Positions 9,053 to 16,956 of a stretch of DNA of 42,624 nt are shown piece by piece. Source of the DNA: an uncultured Lachnospiraceae bacterium (GTDB lineage: Bacteria > Bacillota > Clostridia > Lachnospirales > Lachnospiraceae); NCBI GenBank assembly GCA_910585895.1, contig CAJUHY010000017.1:2209-44832 (forward strand), in the 5' to 3' direction. Under the pieces are notes generated by a model that was given only the letters and a program-made list of their open reading frames with translations, had not been told where the DNA came from and did not search any database. A program made the translations under genes and the position numbers. The stretch's first letter is position 1. Every line of letters starts with the position of its first letter.

Positions 9053-9083
9053 AAAAAGCCCTGTGCAGCTGCTGCACAGAGCT
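9053..9083 (-). terminator. Rho-independent terminator after the coiled-coil gene
   Basis: On the minus strand a 12-bp stem (AGCTCTGTGCAG pairing with CTGCACAGGGCT, one G-U) with a 3-nt loop is followed by TTTTT. It ends transcription from 10021 and lies only 10 nt upstream of the MBL lipoprotein start, so it could also act as an attenuator for that gene. Confidence 0.85.
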
Positions 9084-9124
9084 TTCCTTCCTCCTTATTC
9101 TGCTCGTCATACATGATTGCGATA

Positions 9125-10021
9125 TTATATCAGAGAATCCGTCACAATCCCCTTGATATCCTCTGCTAACAATTTCTGTTCCTCCAAAACCTGCTCCGTA
9201 TGTTTCACAATCTCGTTCTGCCTGTTCAGCAGCTCACTTACATCAATATTATCAGGAATGGGTTTTGTCGCTTTCGCTCTTTGCTTCTGTTTCTCCAGTT
9301 CCTCCTCTACCTTCTGCGCCTGCTTCTCCCGCTCATAACGAACTTCTTCTCGCTCAACCTCTTCCTTAACCTGCTCTTCCTTAGCCTCCTCAGCTTCTTC
9401 GACAATCTCTTCCATATCCTTATCAATCTTATCGATTGCCTCATCCTTGAGCATTCCCACAATCTCATCGCTGGCCGCTTTGAGGGTAGCCTCCGCCGCC
9501 TTATCCGCATCCACCATGCCATGATATTTCAAAGCATTCAGTTTAATCCCCTTAATCCCCCTTGTTGCCGCTGTCATTATATCATGGGAATCTTTATATT
9601 GTTTGTTCCAATAAGATTCTGCCTCGTTCAGCTCTGAGAGACGCATCTTGTATTCCTCATCCTCTTTATCAGGATACATCTCCCCAAGTTCTTCCTTCTG
9701 CTTCTTAATCTCACCCAATTCCTGCGCAGCCTCCTCGGCAGCTGCCTTGCTGGTCTTAATCGTATCACGGCATTCGCCCAGAATATCATCCACCATCTGG
9801 TCGCTCTTAAACTGATTCTTGACAAACTCCATAGCATCTTCCATGGCCTTTTTCTTCTTCTCTTCAATGGAATCCTGCATAAGGTTCAAATCAGAACCCT
9901 TAACCGCCCCATGCTTAACCTTTCCCTGCTGCTCCTGTTGCTGCACTCCTTCTTTATTCTCTACCTGGTCCCGGTTCTTCATATTGACAACCGTTTCGTT
10001 CGCTACATTGTTAATCTTCAT
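9125..10021 (-). CDS. Highly charged coiled-coil protein of unknown function
   Basis: 298 residues, unrecognised. It begins MKINNVANETVVNMKN, then is dominated by Glu/Lys-rich helices. Long heptad-like coiled coils run about residues 50-130 (EEAAQELGEIKKQKEELGE) and 190-250 (EEIVEEAEEAKEEQVKEEVE). The C-terminus (IDVSELLNRQNEIVKHTEQVLEEQKLLAEDI) is also helical. No signal peptide, membrane segment or Cys-rich region. The start at 10021 has AAAGGAG 7 nt upstream, a vegetative-type promoter at 10066-10094 precedes it, and a strong terminator follows, so it is probably transcribed alone. The N-terminus resembles the leaderless starts of flagellar-type export substrates, which is only an impression. 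Confidence 0.75.
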   Translation of the reverse strand: MKINNVANETVVNMKNRDQVENKEGVQQQEQQGKVKHGAVKGSDLNLMQDSIEEKKKKAMEDAMEFVKNQFKSDQMVDDILGECRDTIKTSKAAAEEAAQELGEIKKQKEELGEMYPDKEDEEYKMRLSELNEAESYWNKQYKDSHDIMTAATRGIKGIKLNALKYHGMVDADKAAEATLKAASDEIVGMLKDEAIDKIDKDMEEIVEEAEEAKEEQVKEEVEREEVRYEREKQAQKVEEELEKQKQRAKATKPIPDNIDVSELLNRQNEIVKHTEQVLEEQKLLAEDIKGIVTDSLI

Positions 10022-10065
10022 CAGCCCACTCCTTTGTGCAAAAACTTCATCCCTGAGTTCCTATA

Positions 10066-10094
10066 ATTATAATAAATATCGGCTTTTTACACAA
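10066..10094 (-). promoter_or_regulatory. Sigma-A-type promoter for the coiled-coil gene
   Basis: On the minus strand TTGTGT, a 17-nt spacer and a perfect TATAAT lie about 45 nt upstream of the start codon at 10021, in the gap after the PucR-type gene. No terminator is visible in that gap, so some read-through from the regulator is also possible. Confidence 0.7.
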
Positions 10095-10099
10095 TTTCT

Positions 10100-11188
10100 T
10101 TAGTTTTCAGACAAACTCTTCTGGTAATTCATATGGGAAATGACCATCAAGGCAATTTTAAACAGCATGGCATCCTCAAATGTACGGATATCCAAGCCCA
10201 ACGCTTTTTCTATCCGTTCCAAACGGTAAACCAATGTATTGCGGTGTACATAAAGCTGGCGCGCCGTCTCTGAGATATTGAGATTGTTTTCAAAAAATTT
10301 CTGGATGGTCACCATAGTCTCCTCATCTAAATCATCCGGTATATCCTCTCCAAATACTTCCCGCAGAAACATTTCACACAGGCTAATCGGAAGCTGGTAA
10401 ATCAGACGCCCAATGCCCAGATTCCCATAGGAAACCGTATCGTTCTCCATATAAAAAATCTTCCCTACTTCCAGAGCCATCTTTGCCTCCTGATAAGAAC
10501 GCGCAATCTCCGGCAATATTTCTACCCGGTTACCGTAACCTACCCTGACCTTTACCATAGCTTCGGTATGAAGGTTATCCACCAGCATCTTGGCCATTTC
10601 TGCCAAATCTTCCTCCGTCTGCATATCCCTGACATCTTTGACCAGAACGACAGATTTCTCATCCACCTCCGTCACAAAATCCCTGGCATTATCGACAAAG
10701 AGATTTTTCACAGTCTCCTGTACTACGCTGTCTTTCTTACCGGAGACCTCAATGACAAACACTACGCGCTGCACCTCTTCAATATGCAGCTTTTTCGCCT
10801 TGTTATACATGTCCACAACCAACATATTGCCCAGCACAACATTCTGAATAAAGCTGCCTTTGTCAAACTGCTCCCGGTAAGCGCATACCAGATTTCGTAT
10901 CTGGCATACTGCCAATTTGCCAATCATATAATTCTCCTCGTTGCCTGCACGTACCAGCAGAACATACTCTAATTCATGCTCAACCATGATTTTAAAAAAA
11001 TGATAACCGGAAAGCATTTGACTCTCTGCCATGGATTCCGCAAAATTGCAGACGGCCCCCGCCATCTCTTCTTCCGGATCATATGTGGACGCCAGCAGCC
11101 TTCCTTTGTCCGTGTAGAGCGCAAAATCTATCCGGGAAACTTCTTTTATTTCTTCCAACGTAATTTGCAGTTTATGATTCGATAACAT
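10100..11188 (-). CDS. PucR/CdaR-family transcriptional regulator
   Basis: 362 residues. The C-terminal 60 residues are the PucR-type HTH_30: NNLNISETARQLYVHRNTLVYRLERIEKALG contains the hallmark VHRNTLVYRL helix. The middle (about 125-270) resembles the GGDEF-like CdaR domain, and the N-terminal 110 residues form a sensory region with FALYTDKGRLLAST. Such regulators usually activate uptake or catabolic genes in response to a metabolite. The start at 11188 has AGAGAGG upstream. It lies between an orphan sugar ABC ATPase (separated by a terminator) and the coiled-coil gene, so its target is not evident; autoregulation or control of the neighbouring ATPase is possible. Confidence 0.85.
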   Translation of the reverse strand: MLSNHKLQITLEEIKEVSRIDFALYTDKGRLLASTYDPEEEMAGAVCNFAESMAESQMLSGYHFFKIMVEHELEYVLLVRAGNEENYMIGKLAVCQIRNLVCAYREQFDKGSFIQNVVLGNMLVVDMYNKAKKLHIEEVQRVVFVIEVSGKKDSVVQETVKNLFVDNARDFVTEVDEKSVVLVKDVRDMQTEEDLAEMAKMLVDNLHTEAMVKVRVGYGNRVEILPEIARSYQEAKMALEVGKIFYMENDTVSYGNLGIGRLIYQLPISLCEMFLREVFGEDIPDDLDEETMVTIQKFFENNLNISETARQLYVHRNTLVYRLERIEKALGLDIRTFEDAMLFKIALMVISHMNYQKSLSEN

Positions 11189-11255
11189 AAATACCTCTCT
11201 TCATACATGCTATTTTCACGCATTAGCGTGACAGGGCGCTTCCTAATAAGATGAT

Positions 11256-11292
11256 AAAAACGGAAGCAACACATCTCTGCGTTACTTCCGTT
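11256..11292 (-). terminator. Rho-independent terminator after the sugar ABC ATPase
   Basis: On the minus strand AACGGAAGTAAC pairs with GTTGCTTCCGTT (one G-U) around a 10-nt loop, followed by TTTTTATC. It closes the gene ending at 11321 and insulates the downstream regulator. Confidence 0.85.
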
Positions 11293-11320
11293 CATTGTGC
11301 CACACCACTATCTTACCGAA

Positions 11321-12433
11321 TTAGTGGGTAATTGTCAATTCAGTTTCTTTGTCAAATACATGGACTTTCTCAACATCCATCGCCAGCTTAATTGCATCGC
11401 CCAAACGTGCCGTTGTTCTGGAATCAACCTTTGCTGTCATACTTGAACCGTTGATATTATAATACAGTAATACCTCGGAACCAAGCAATTCATAACCAGT
11501 TACCTTCGTATTAAAAATGCTGTCCTTGTGTGTCTCAAGCGCAATCTGGGAATCATCAATATCCTCTGGACGAATGCCAAGGATAACTGTCTTGCCGTTG
11601 TAACCACCGTCAATCAATTTTTTAGCCTTAGCGGGCGGTAAGAGAATGCTATTTTCTCCAAATTTCAGGGATACCTTATCACCCTCAGCTTTGCAGACAG
11701 CATCAAGGAAATTCATCTGCGGAGAACCGATAAATCCAGCAACAAACAGATTATCCGGCTCATTGTACAATTTCTGAGGAGAATCTACCTGCTGGATAAT
11801 GCCGTCTTTCAATACAACGATTCTTGTACCCAGCGTCATTGCTTCTACCTGGTCATGCGTTACATAGATAATCGTTGCACCCAGCCTCTGATGAAGGGAC
11901 GCAATTTCTGCACGCATCTGCACACGCAGCTTCGCATCAAGGTTGGACAGCGGCTCATCCATCAGGAATACCTTCGGTTCACGTACAATCGCACGTCCCA
12001 TAGCTACACGCTGTCTCTGACCACCGGATAAAGCTTTCGGCTTACGGTCTAATAATTTATCCAAATCAAGGATTTTCGCTGCTTCTTCAACTTTCTTCTT
12101 AATCTCTGCCTTAGGAACCTTCCTAAGCTTAAGTCCGAACGCCATATTGTCAAATACGGTCATATGCGGATACAACGCGTAATTCTGGAATACCATAGCA
12201 ATATCCCTGTCCTTGGGCTCTACATCATTGACGCGCTTGCCGTCAATCAAAAGATCCCCTGAGGAAATCTCCTCAAGTCCTGCCACCATACGAAGCGTTG
12301 TGGACTTTCCACATCCTGACGGACCTACAAAAATAATAAATTCCTTATCTTCAATCTCAAGATTGAAATCCTTTACTGCCTCAAATCCGTTGGGATATTT
12401 CTTGCCAATATGCTGTAATGATAAACTTGCCAT
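11321..12433 (-). CDS. ugpC: Sugar ABC transporter ATP-binding protein, MsmX/UgpC type
   Basis: 370 residues. Walker A GPSGCGKST near residue 38, Q-loop VFQNYALYPHM, signature LSGGQRQR near 136, Walker B VFLMDEPLSNLD, and the switch His in YVTHDQVEA. The C-terminal 120 residues form the MalK-type regulatory domain (LGIRPEDI, TGYELLGSEVLLYY). In Gram-positive bacteria this is the shared energiser for several sugar importers whose permeases lie elsewhere; none is encoded here, which fits a multitask MsmX role. The start at 12433 has AGGAGG 11 nt upstream, slightly long. It is monocistronic, with a terminator downstream and a divergent pfp upstream. Confidence 0.93.
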   Translation of the reverse strand: MASLSLQHIGKKYPNGFEAVKDFNLEIEDKEFIIFVGPSGCGKSTTLRMVAGLEEISSGDLLIDGKRVNDVEPKDRDIAMVFQNYALYPHMTVFDNMAFGLKLRKVPKAEIKKKVEEAAKILDLDKLLDRKPKALSGGQRQRVAMGRAIVREPKVFLMDEPLSNLDAKLRVQMRAEIASLHQRLGATIIYVTHDQVEAMTLGTRIVVLKDGIIQQVDSPQKLYNEPDNLFVAGFIGSPQMNFLDAVCKAEGDKVSLKFGENSILLPPAKAKKLIDGGYNGKTVILGIRPEDIDDSQIALETHKDSIFNTKVTGYELLGSEVLLYYNINGSSMTAKVDSRTTARLGDAIKLAMDVEKVHVFDKETELTITH

Positions 12434-12761
12434 CCTACCAATTACCTCCTAAAATAATAGTTTGTCTGCCCTGCAGAAATTTTATAATCATATAGTACCA
12501 AATTCCTCTCCAAAATACCACTTGGCAAGTCACCAAAAAGCACCAGCTAATCTTGTTGCATCCGCCAAGGATATATACTTTTTTTATATTCCTTCGTCAT
12601 TTTAACGAAATAAAAGGACTTTTTTATACAGATTGACAACTTTTCTCAAACCAGTCATCCGTGTTTTTACACTCAGGAATCATTTTTGAAGGAACCGGGT
12701 TGTAAAATCGTTTGACTTTCGTTATAATAAGAAAAAAACTTTTAGAGGAGGACCTATTATT
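12434..12761. other. Divergent intergenic region between the sugar ATPase and pfp
   Basis: This 328-nt AT-rich gap holds regulatory sequence for both directions. The pfp promoter is clear at 12700-12728. For the ATPase no convincing -35/-10 pair was found on the minus strand, although TATGAT and TATAA elements occur around 12482-12496. A near-palindrome ACTTGGCAAGT lies at 12520-12530. No coding frame, tRNA or riboswitch-like structure was recognised. Confidence 0.6.
12700..12728 (+). promoter_or_regulatory. Promoter of pfp
   Basis: TTGTAA at 12700-12705, a 17-nt spacer and perfect TATAAT at 12723-12728. A GAGGAGG ribosome binding site follows before ATG 12762. The leader is about 27 nt, so there is no room for a riboswitch. 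Confidence 0.8.
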
Positions 12762-14003
12762 ATGGGCAAGAAACGTAACATTATTGTAGGACAGTCAGGA
12801 GGCCCAACTTCCGTAATCAACTCCAGTCTGGCAGGAGTATACAAGACTGCAAAAGAAAGGGGTTTCGATAAAGTATATGGTATGCTGCACGGCGTTCAGG
12901 GACTGTTGGACGAGCAGTATGTAGATTTATCCACCCAGATTCATTCAGACATTGATATTGAATTATTAAAGCGCACACCTTCCGCTTTCCTGGGTTCCTG
13001 CCGCTACAAACTGCCGGAAATCCACGAAACCCCGGAAATCTATGAAAAACTTTTTGAAATTATGGACAAGTTGGATATTGAGACTTTTATCTATATCGGC
13101 GGAAACGATTCCATGGACACTATCAAGAAACTGTCTGACTATGCAATTGTCAAAGGACATTCCCAGAAGTTCCTCGGCGTGCCCAAAACCATCGACAATG
13201 ACCTCGCATTGACAGACCACACACCTGGTTTCGGAAGCGCAGCTAAATACATTGCCGCTTCTACCAAAGAAATCATCCGCGATGCACTCGGCCTTACCTA
13301 TAACAAGGAAATGATTACCATCATCGAGGTAATGGGACGTAATGCCGGATGGCTGACAGGCGCAACTGCCCTTGCCAAGACCGAAGAATGTGATGGACCG
13401 GATGCCATTTATCTGCCGGAATCTGTCTTTGATATTGACAAATTCTTACAGACCGTTAAAGATTTGCTGCAGAAGAAGAAATCTATCGTCATTGCTGTAT
13501 CTGAGGGTATTAAGCTGTCAGACGGAAGATATGTCTGCGAGTTATCCGGCGGCGGAGAATATGTAGACGCATTCGGACATAAGCAGCTGCAGGGAACTGC
13601 TGCCTATCTTGCCAGCTTCCTCGGCGCAGAAATTGGCTGTAAGACACGCAGCGTTGAATTCTCTACACTGCAGAGAAGCGCTTCCCACATGGCTTCCCGC
13701 GTAGACATCGATGAAGCTTTCATGGTAGGCGGCGCAGCTGTCAAAGCGGCAGATGAAGGCGATACAGGCAAGATGGTCGTAATCGACCGTATTTCCGATG
13801 ACCCATATCAGAGCGCTGCTGGTATCTATGACGTACACCGGATTGCTAACCATGAAAAAGTTGTTCCACGTTCCTGGATGAACAAAGAAGGCAACTATGT
13901 AACAGATGAATTCATTAACTATATTGAGCCCCTTATTCAGGGTGATTACCAGCCATTCATGGTAAATGGTCTGCCGCAGCACTTAGTTCTGCGCAAGAAT
14001 TAA
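12762..14003 (+). CDS. pfp: Diphosphate-dependent phosphofructokinase
   Basis: 413 residues. The phosphofructokinase fold is recognised by the opening GQSGGPTSVINSSLAG, YIGGNDSMDTI, VPKTIDNDL, TPGFGSAAKYIA and VMGRNAGWLTG. Asp after GGN (rather than the Gly of ATP enzymes) and Lys in PKTIDND are the residues that typify PPi-using enzymes, so fructose-6-phosphate phosphorylation with pyrophosphate is predicted, reversible and linking glycolysis with gluconeogenesis. It has its own promoter, a GAGGAGG site and a terminator, so it is monocistronic on the plus strand between minus-strand units. Phosphoryl-donor assignment rests on known family residues. Confidence 0.93.
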   Translation: MGKKRNIIVGQSGGPTSVINSSLAGVYKTAKERGFDKVYGMLHGVQGLLDEQYVDLSTQIHSDIDIELLKRTPSAFLGSCRYKLPEIHETPEIYEKLFEIMDKLDIETFIYIGGNDSMDTIKKLSDYAIVKGHSQKFLGVPKTIDNDLALTDHTPGFGSAAKYIAASTKEIIRDALGLTYNKEMITIIEVMGRNAGWLTGATALAKTEECDGPDAIYLPESVFDIDKFLQTVKDLLQKKKSIVIAVSEGIKLSDGRYVCELSGGGEYVDAFGHKQLQGTAAYLASFLGAEIGCKTRSVEFSTLQRSASHMASRVDIDEAFMVGGAAVKAADEGDTGKMVVIDRISDDPYQSAAGIYDVHRIANHEKVVPRSWMNKEGNYVTDEFINYIEPLIQGDYQPFMVNGLPQHLVLRKN

Positions 14004-14076
14004 GGGGATTGCAGATACCCTTATAAGGGAGACTGTTCCGGCAAATACGGTTCAGCAACTCACTTTACAAACATTT

Positions 14077-14121
14077 AAAAAGTACCAAGCCTCTTCACCA
14101 GAACGCTTGGTACTTTTATTT
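14077..14121. terminator. Bidirectional terminator between pfp and dut
   Basis: A perfect 13-bp stem (AAAAGTACCAAGC with GCTTGGTACTTTT) around a 14-nt loop has T-runs on both sides. It can end pfp on the plus strand and dut on the minus strand. Confidence 0.9.
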
Positions 14122-14165
14122 CAGTCAACTTAATATTTCCCGCATACAGGAACAAAAACCTAAAC

Positions 14166-14600
14166 TCATCTCACCCCGGTGGTACCGAAACCTCCGCGGT
14201 TTTTATTCTCCAGAGAAGCCGTCTCTTCAAAAACAATGTGCGGCTGATTCTCCATGATGCGGAACTGACATATTCTGTCATTCTTATGAATTACTGTGTC
14301 CCTGGTAGCATACACCGGCATCCGCCACATATCCCCATCCCCACAATAACTTCCGTCAATTACGCCGCAGCTATTCACCTGCAGAATACCATAATTCTTA
14401 AACGTAGAACTTCTGGGCACTACATGCGCCTCATATCCTGCCGGCAGCTGCATTGCCACACCCAACGGTATCAGCTTGAATTCCCCGGCTTTCAGTTCGA
14501 CAGTCTCACTGGCACGCAAATCTATCCAATCTGACTTCCCATCAATATAGGCTAACTTATCTATTTCCTGGGTAAAATATTTAATCTTAATTGTCTCCAT
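14166..14600 (-). CDS. dut: dUTP diphosphatase
   Basis: About 144 residues. The trimeric dUTPase motifs are in order: WIDLRA (motif 1), VVPRSSTFKNYGI (motif 2), GVIDGSYCGDGDMW (motif 3, base-binding hairpin), NDRICQFRI (motif 4) and the mobile Gly-rich C-terminal RGGFGTTGV (motif 5). The enzyme hydrolyses dUTP to dUMP, keeping uracil out of DNA and supplying thymidylate synthesis. Start: an ATG-ATG pair at 14603/14600 follows AGGAG; 14600 gives the better spacing (6 nt). A TTG at 14615 overlaps the AGGAG and is unlikely. It lies 16 nt after the lytic transglycosylase gene. Confidence 0.92.
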   Translation of the reverse strand: METIKIKYFTQEIDKLAYIDGKSDWIDLRASETVELKAGEFKLIPLGVAMQLPAGYEAHVVPRSSTFKNYGILQVNSCGVIDGSYCGDGDMWRMPVYATRDTVIHKNDRICQFRIMENQPHIVFEETASLENKNRGGFGTTGVR

Positions 14601-14616
14601 CATGGTCTCCTGCAAA

Positions 14617-15375
14617 TTACTGTCCCAGCAGATTCATCACAGTCGGGCTGTAACGCAGCTCCTGGTAAGCGTAATAAGAACCATCATCCTTCTTCTCACT
14701 CTGCTCCTGTTCCTGCTTTATCTCCTTCTGTTCTGCTTCCTGCAGCTTCATATACATATCAATAAATTTCAGATACTCCTCATAAGAGAAAAGCTGCTCC
14801 AAAATACTCTGATAATAGCTGTCTTCCACTTCCTGCACAGAGGCCGCTGCCACACTGCCATCTGTACCGATACTATATGATGCATTGGGAACCTCTACAC
14901 CATTATTCATATACCCAGTAACCTTAACAACATAATTCTGTGTCTCTTTAAAGGGCGGAATGCCGCCATATTTTGCCACATTATTGCTGCCTGCGTTGTA
15001 TGCCGCCAAGGCAAGACTTACATTTCCATCATACTTTGCCAGCATCTCGCTGATATATTTCGTACCGCCCATGATATTCTGGTAAGGGTCATAGGAATCT
15101 GTAACACCTAATTCCCGTGCGGTAGCGGGCATGAGCTGCATAATTCCCTGTGCGCCTGCGCCCGAAGTAGCATTGGGGTTAAAATCCGATTCCGCTTTAG
15201 CAATCGCCTTAATCAAGTTCTTCGGTACGTTATATTTCTCTGCCGCTTCTGTAAAAATTTGTTCCAGAGATGCTGTGGTCTGCAGATAAGAAGAAAAATC
15301 TTCTCCCTGCCCTACCGCTGCCGTCGTTGTCTGAGTTCCGGTACCATCCGTACCCTGTATTGCATTTACTCTCAT
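14617..15375 (-). CDS. Leaderless lytic transglycosylase (SLT domain)
   Basis: 252 residues. Residues about 42-160 form the SLT/goose-lysozyme fold: AIAKAESDFNPNATSGAGAQ with the catalytic Glu, GIMQLMPATARELG, and LALAAYNAGSNNV. It would cleave the peptidoglycan MurNAc-GlcNAc bond. The N-terminus (MRVNAIQGTDGTGTQTTTAA) has no hydrophobic signal, unlike secreted SLTs. The C-terminal 80 residues are charged and helical. A leaderless, Thr/Gly/Gln-rich start is seen in flagellar-type export substrates, so non-Sec export is possible. The start at 15375 has AAGGGAG 7 nt upstream. It sits between the S1 gene (16 nt) and dut. Confidence 0.88.
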   Translation of the reverse strand: MRVNAIQGTDGTGTQTTTAAVGQGEDFSSYLQTTASLEQIFTEAAEKYNVPKNLIKAIAKAESDFNPNATSGAGAQGIMQLMPATARELGVTDSYDPYQNIMGGTKYISEMLAKYDGNVSLALAAYNAGSNNVAKYGGIPPFKETQNYVVKVTGYMNNGVEVPNASYSIGTDGSVAAASVQEVEDSYYQSILEQLFSYEEYLKFIDMYMKLQEAEQKEIKQEQEQSEKKDDGSYYAYQELRYSPTVMNLLGQ

Positions 15376-15391
15376 TGACTTAACTCCCTTT

Positions 15392-16294
15392 CTATAATTT
15401 TATTCCAGCCAACAAATCCGCCAAACTCGTGGATGCACTCTCATGGGAGATATACTCTTCTGCCTTCTCCACCTTCTCCACATCCACCATCTCTTCCTCC
15501 AATGCTTTCATGCTGAGGCTTACTTTATTATCATTGGTATTGAGCACCTTAACTTTGACCTTCTGTCCCACATTCAGCACTTCAGACGGCTTGCCAATGC
15601 GCTTCTGGGAAATCTGCGAAATATGCACCAACCCACTGATTCCTTCTCCCAAGTCCACAAAAGCTCCATACGGCATCAACGACTCCACCGTGCCTTCCAA
15701 CACCGTACCCGGCACCATTCCCCTTATTTTGCGGTCATGCTCTTCCTGCTGCTTCTCTTTTAAGATAACTTTCGCTGACAGCACCAGCTTCTTCTTCGAT
15801 TCTTCCACAGTGATAACACGAACCTGTACTTCACGACCCAGCCAGTCCTCTGTAGCCTCCACATAAGACAAATCAAGCTGGGAGGCCGGGATAAACCCAC
15901 GAATACCTTCTACATAAGTAACCACTCCGCTGGGCACAATTCCCGTTATCTTTACAGGAAGTTCCGTCTTCTCCTCCAGATATGTATTTAACTTCTCCCA
16001 TGCAAGCACATCATTGGCCTCTTTTTGGGACAGTCGAATATTGCCTTGTCCATCATCAAGGCTCACCACAGTGCCTTTGATGACGTCTCCCGGATGTACC
16101 TCTTCCATTATCTGGAAATTCGGGTCATTACTCAAATCTTCAACTTTAATGATTCCCTGCGTATAATATTTCAAATCCAGTGTTACTTCTTCCTCTGTCA
16201 CGCCGAGCACGACCCCTGAAATAATATCGCCTTCCTTAATCTCACGGAAAGACGCTTCCAACTCTTCTTTGTAATCTTCCATAGATTCTGCCAT
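15392..16294 (-). CDS. Three-S1-domain RNA-binding protein (ribosomal protein S1-like)
   Basis: About 300 residues from ATG 16294, which has AAAGGAG 8 nt upstream; a TTG at 16300 sits too close to that site. Three S1 OB-folds occupy about residues 20-88, 105-170 and 192-262. The third is most canonical (GTVLEGTVESLMPYGAFVDLGEGISGLVHISQIS). Full RpsA has four to six repeats, so this is a short Firmicutes-type S1 protein, possibly involved in translation or RNA turnover. A hairpin lies upstream at 16352-16372. It starts a short run with the lytic transglycosylase and dut, a grouping with no obvious shared pathway. Confidence 0.88.
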   Translation of the reverse strand: MAESMEDYKEELEASFREIKEGDIISGVVLGVTEEEVTLDLKYYTQGIIKVEDLSNDPNFQIMEEVHPGDVIKGTVVSLDDGQGNIRLSQKEANDVLAWEKLNTYLEEKTELPVKITGIVPSGVVTYVEGIRGFIPASQLDLSYVEATEDWLGREVQVRVITVEESKKKLVLSAKVILKEKQQEEHDRKIRGMVPGTVLEGTVESLMPYGAFVDLGEGISGLVHISQISQKRIGKPSEVLNVGQKVKVKVLNTNDNKVSLSMKALEEEMVDVEKVEKAEEYISHESASTSLADLLAGIKL

Positions 16295-16351
16295 AATCAA
16301 CGCTCCTTTATCCTTATCTACATAATTACTTCTATTCTAACAGAAATTCTG

Positions 16352-16372
16352 GAAAAATACCAGTTATTTTTC
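16352..16372 (-). terminator. AT-rich hairpin after the thioesterase gene
   Basis: A perfect 8-bp inverted repeat (GAAAAATA / TATTTTTC, 5-nt loop) lies about 30 nt beyond the thioesterase stop. It is AT-rich with a T-run only inside the stem, so it is a weak terminator at best. Confidence 0.4.
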
Positions 16373-16414
16373 TTATTTTGTATTCTATTTTGCATTCTTC
16401 TATTTTGTATTCTT
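16373..16414 (-). repeat. 15-bp tandem repeat duplicating a stop codon
   Basis: Read on the minus strand, AAGAATACAAAATAG is followed directly by AAGAATGCAAAATAG and then a partial third unit AATACAAAATAA. The first unit ends with the real stop of the thioesterase gene, and each later unit ends in another in-frame stop. It looks like slippage or tandem duplication at the gene end. Confidence 0.8.
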
Positions 16415-16789
16415 CTGATTTGCCTTATTCTGGAACTTTTCTTCTTCCACTATAAATCGCTCATGCAAGGCCTTTCCAATTTCACCCTTTTCATCCTTCG
16501 CCATGATAGAAAATGTCAGCTTTCTTCCATCAATCTTCTCCAACACGGACTCACAGAAAACCTTCATACCAACCGGAGTCGGCGCAAGATGGTCTAATTC
16601 CAGACGGATTCCCACAGTCCCCATTCCTTCATCCAGTTCTTCTGCCACGCTCTTCCATGCCGTCTCCTCCATCAAAGCTGCCATCCTTGGTGTGGCAAGC
16701 ACATCCAAAGTACCGCTCTTATGTACTTTCGCCGTATCCTCCGGGGTCACCGTAATTTCCTGATATCCTTTGATTCCTGTCTGCAGCAT
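16400..16789 (-). CDS. Hotdog-fold thioesterase, FlK-like
   Basis: 129 residues from ATG 16789, preceded by AGGAGGG 5 nt upstream; the longer frame to 16834 has no such site. The hotdog core contains LATPRMAALMEETAW and TVGIRLELDHLAPTPVG. Thr (in ATPR), Glu (eight residues on, in MEET) and His (26 further, in LDH) are spaced exactly as the Thr-Glu-His triad of fluoroacetyl-CoA thioesterase FlK. It probably hydrolyses a small acyl-CoA; the true substrate is unknown and fluoroacetyl-CoA is unlikely to be the natural one here. It is flanked by a strong terminator upstream and a weak hairpin downstream, so largely on its own. A TATAAT-like element at 16858-16863 may be its -10. Confidence 0.82.
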   Translation of the reverse strand: MLQTGIKGYQEITVTPEDTAKVHKSGTLDVLATPRMAALMEETAWKSVAEELDEGMGTVGIRLELDHLAPTPVGMKVFCESVLEKIDGRKLTFSIMAKDEKGEIGKALHERFIVEEEKFQNKANQKNTK

Positions 16790-16885
16790 AATTGCCCTCC
16801 TGTTTAAATTTGTTCCCTTGTGACTCTTTGACACATTAAAACTCTCTCTTATTTATAATTATACCTTCACCTCATATTTAAAACT

Positions 16886-16925
16886 ATCCCCAGCAGACAT
16901 TCATTCGCCAATGTCTGCCAGGGAT
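16886..16925 (-). terminator. Strong terminator after the GH43 gene
   Basis: A 16-bp stem without mismatches (two G-U pairs; arms at 16886-16901 and 16910-16925, loop of 8) is followed on the minus strand by AGTTTTAAAT. It separates the secreted glycan genes from the thioesterase gene. Confidence 0.85.
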
Positions 16926-16956
16926 ATCAATAAAAATCCTCATTAAATACCGTTAT

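Noticed and set aside
9117..9637. Plus-strand frames opposite the coiled-coil gene
   Set aside because: They are mirror-strand artefacts of the Glu/Lys-rich codons (Phe/Leu/Ser-rich translations) with no ribosome binding sites.
12712..12728. TTGACT as the -35 of pfp
   Set aside because: Only 5 nt separate it from TATAAT; TTGTAA at 12700 gives a proper 17-nt spacer.
12434..12761. Riboswitch or attenuator before pfp
   Set aside because: The mapped promoter leaves only about 27 nt of leader.
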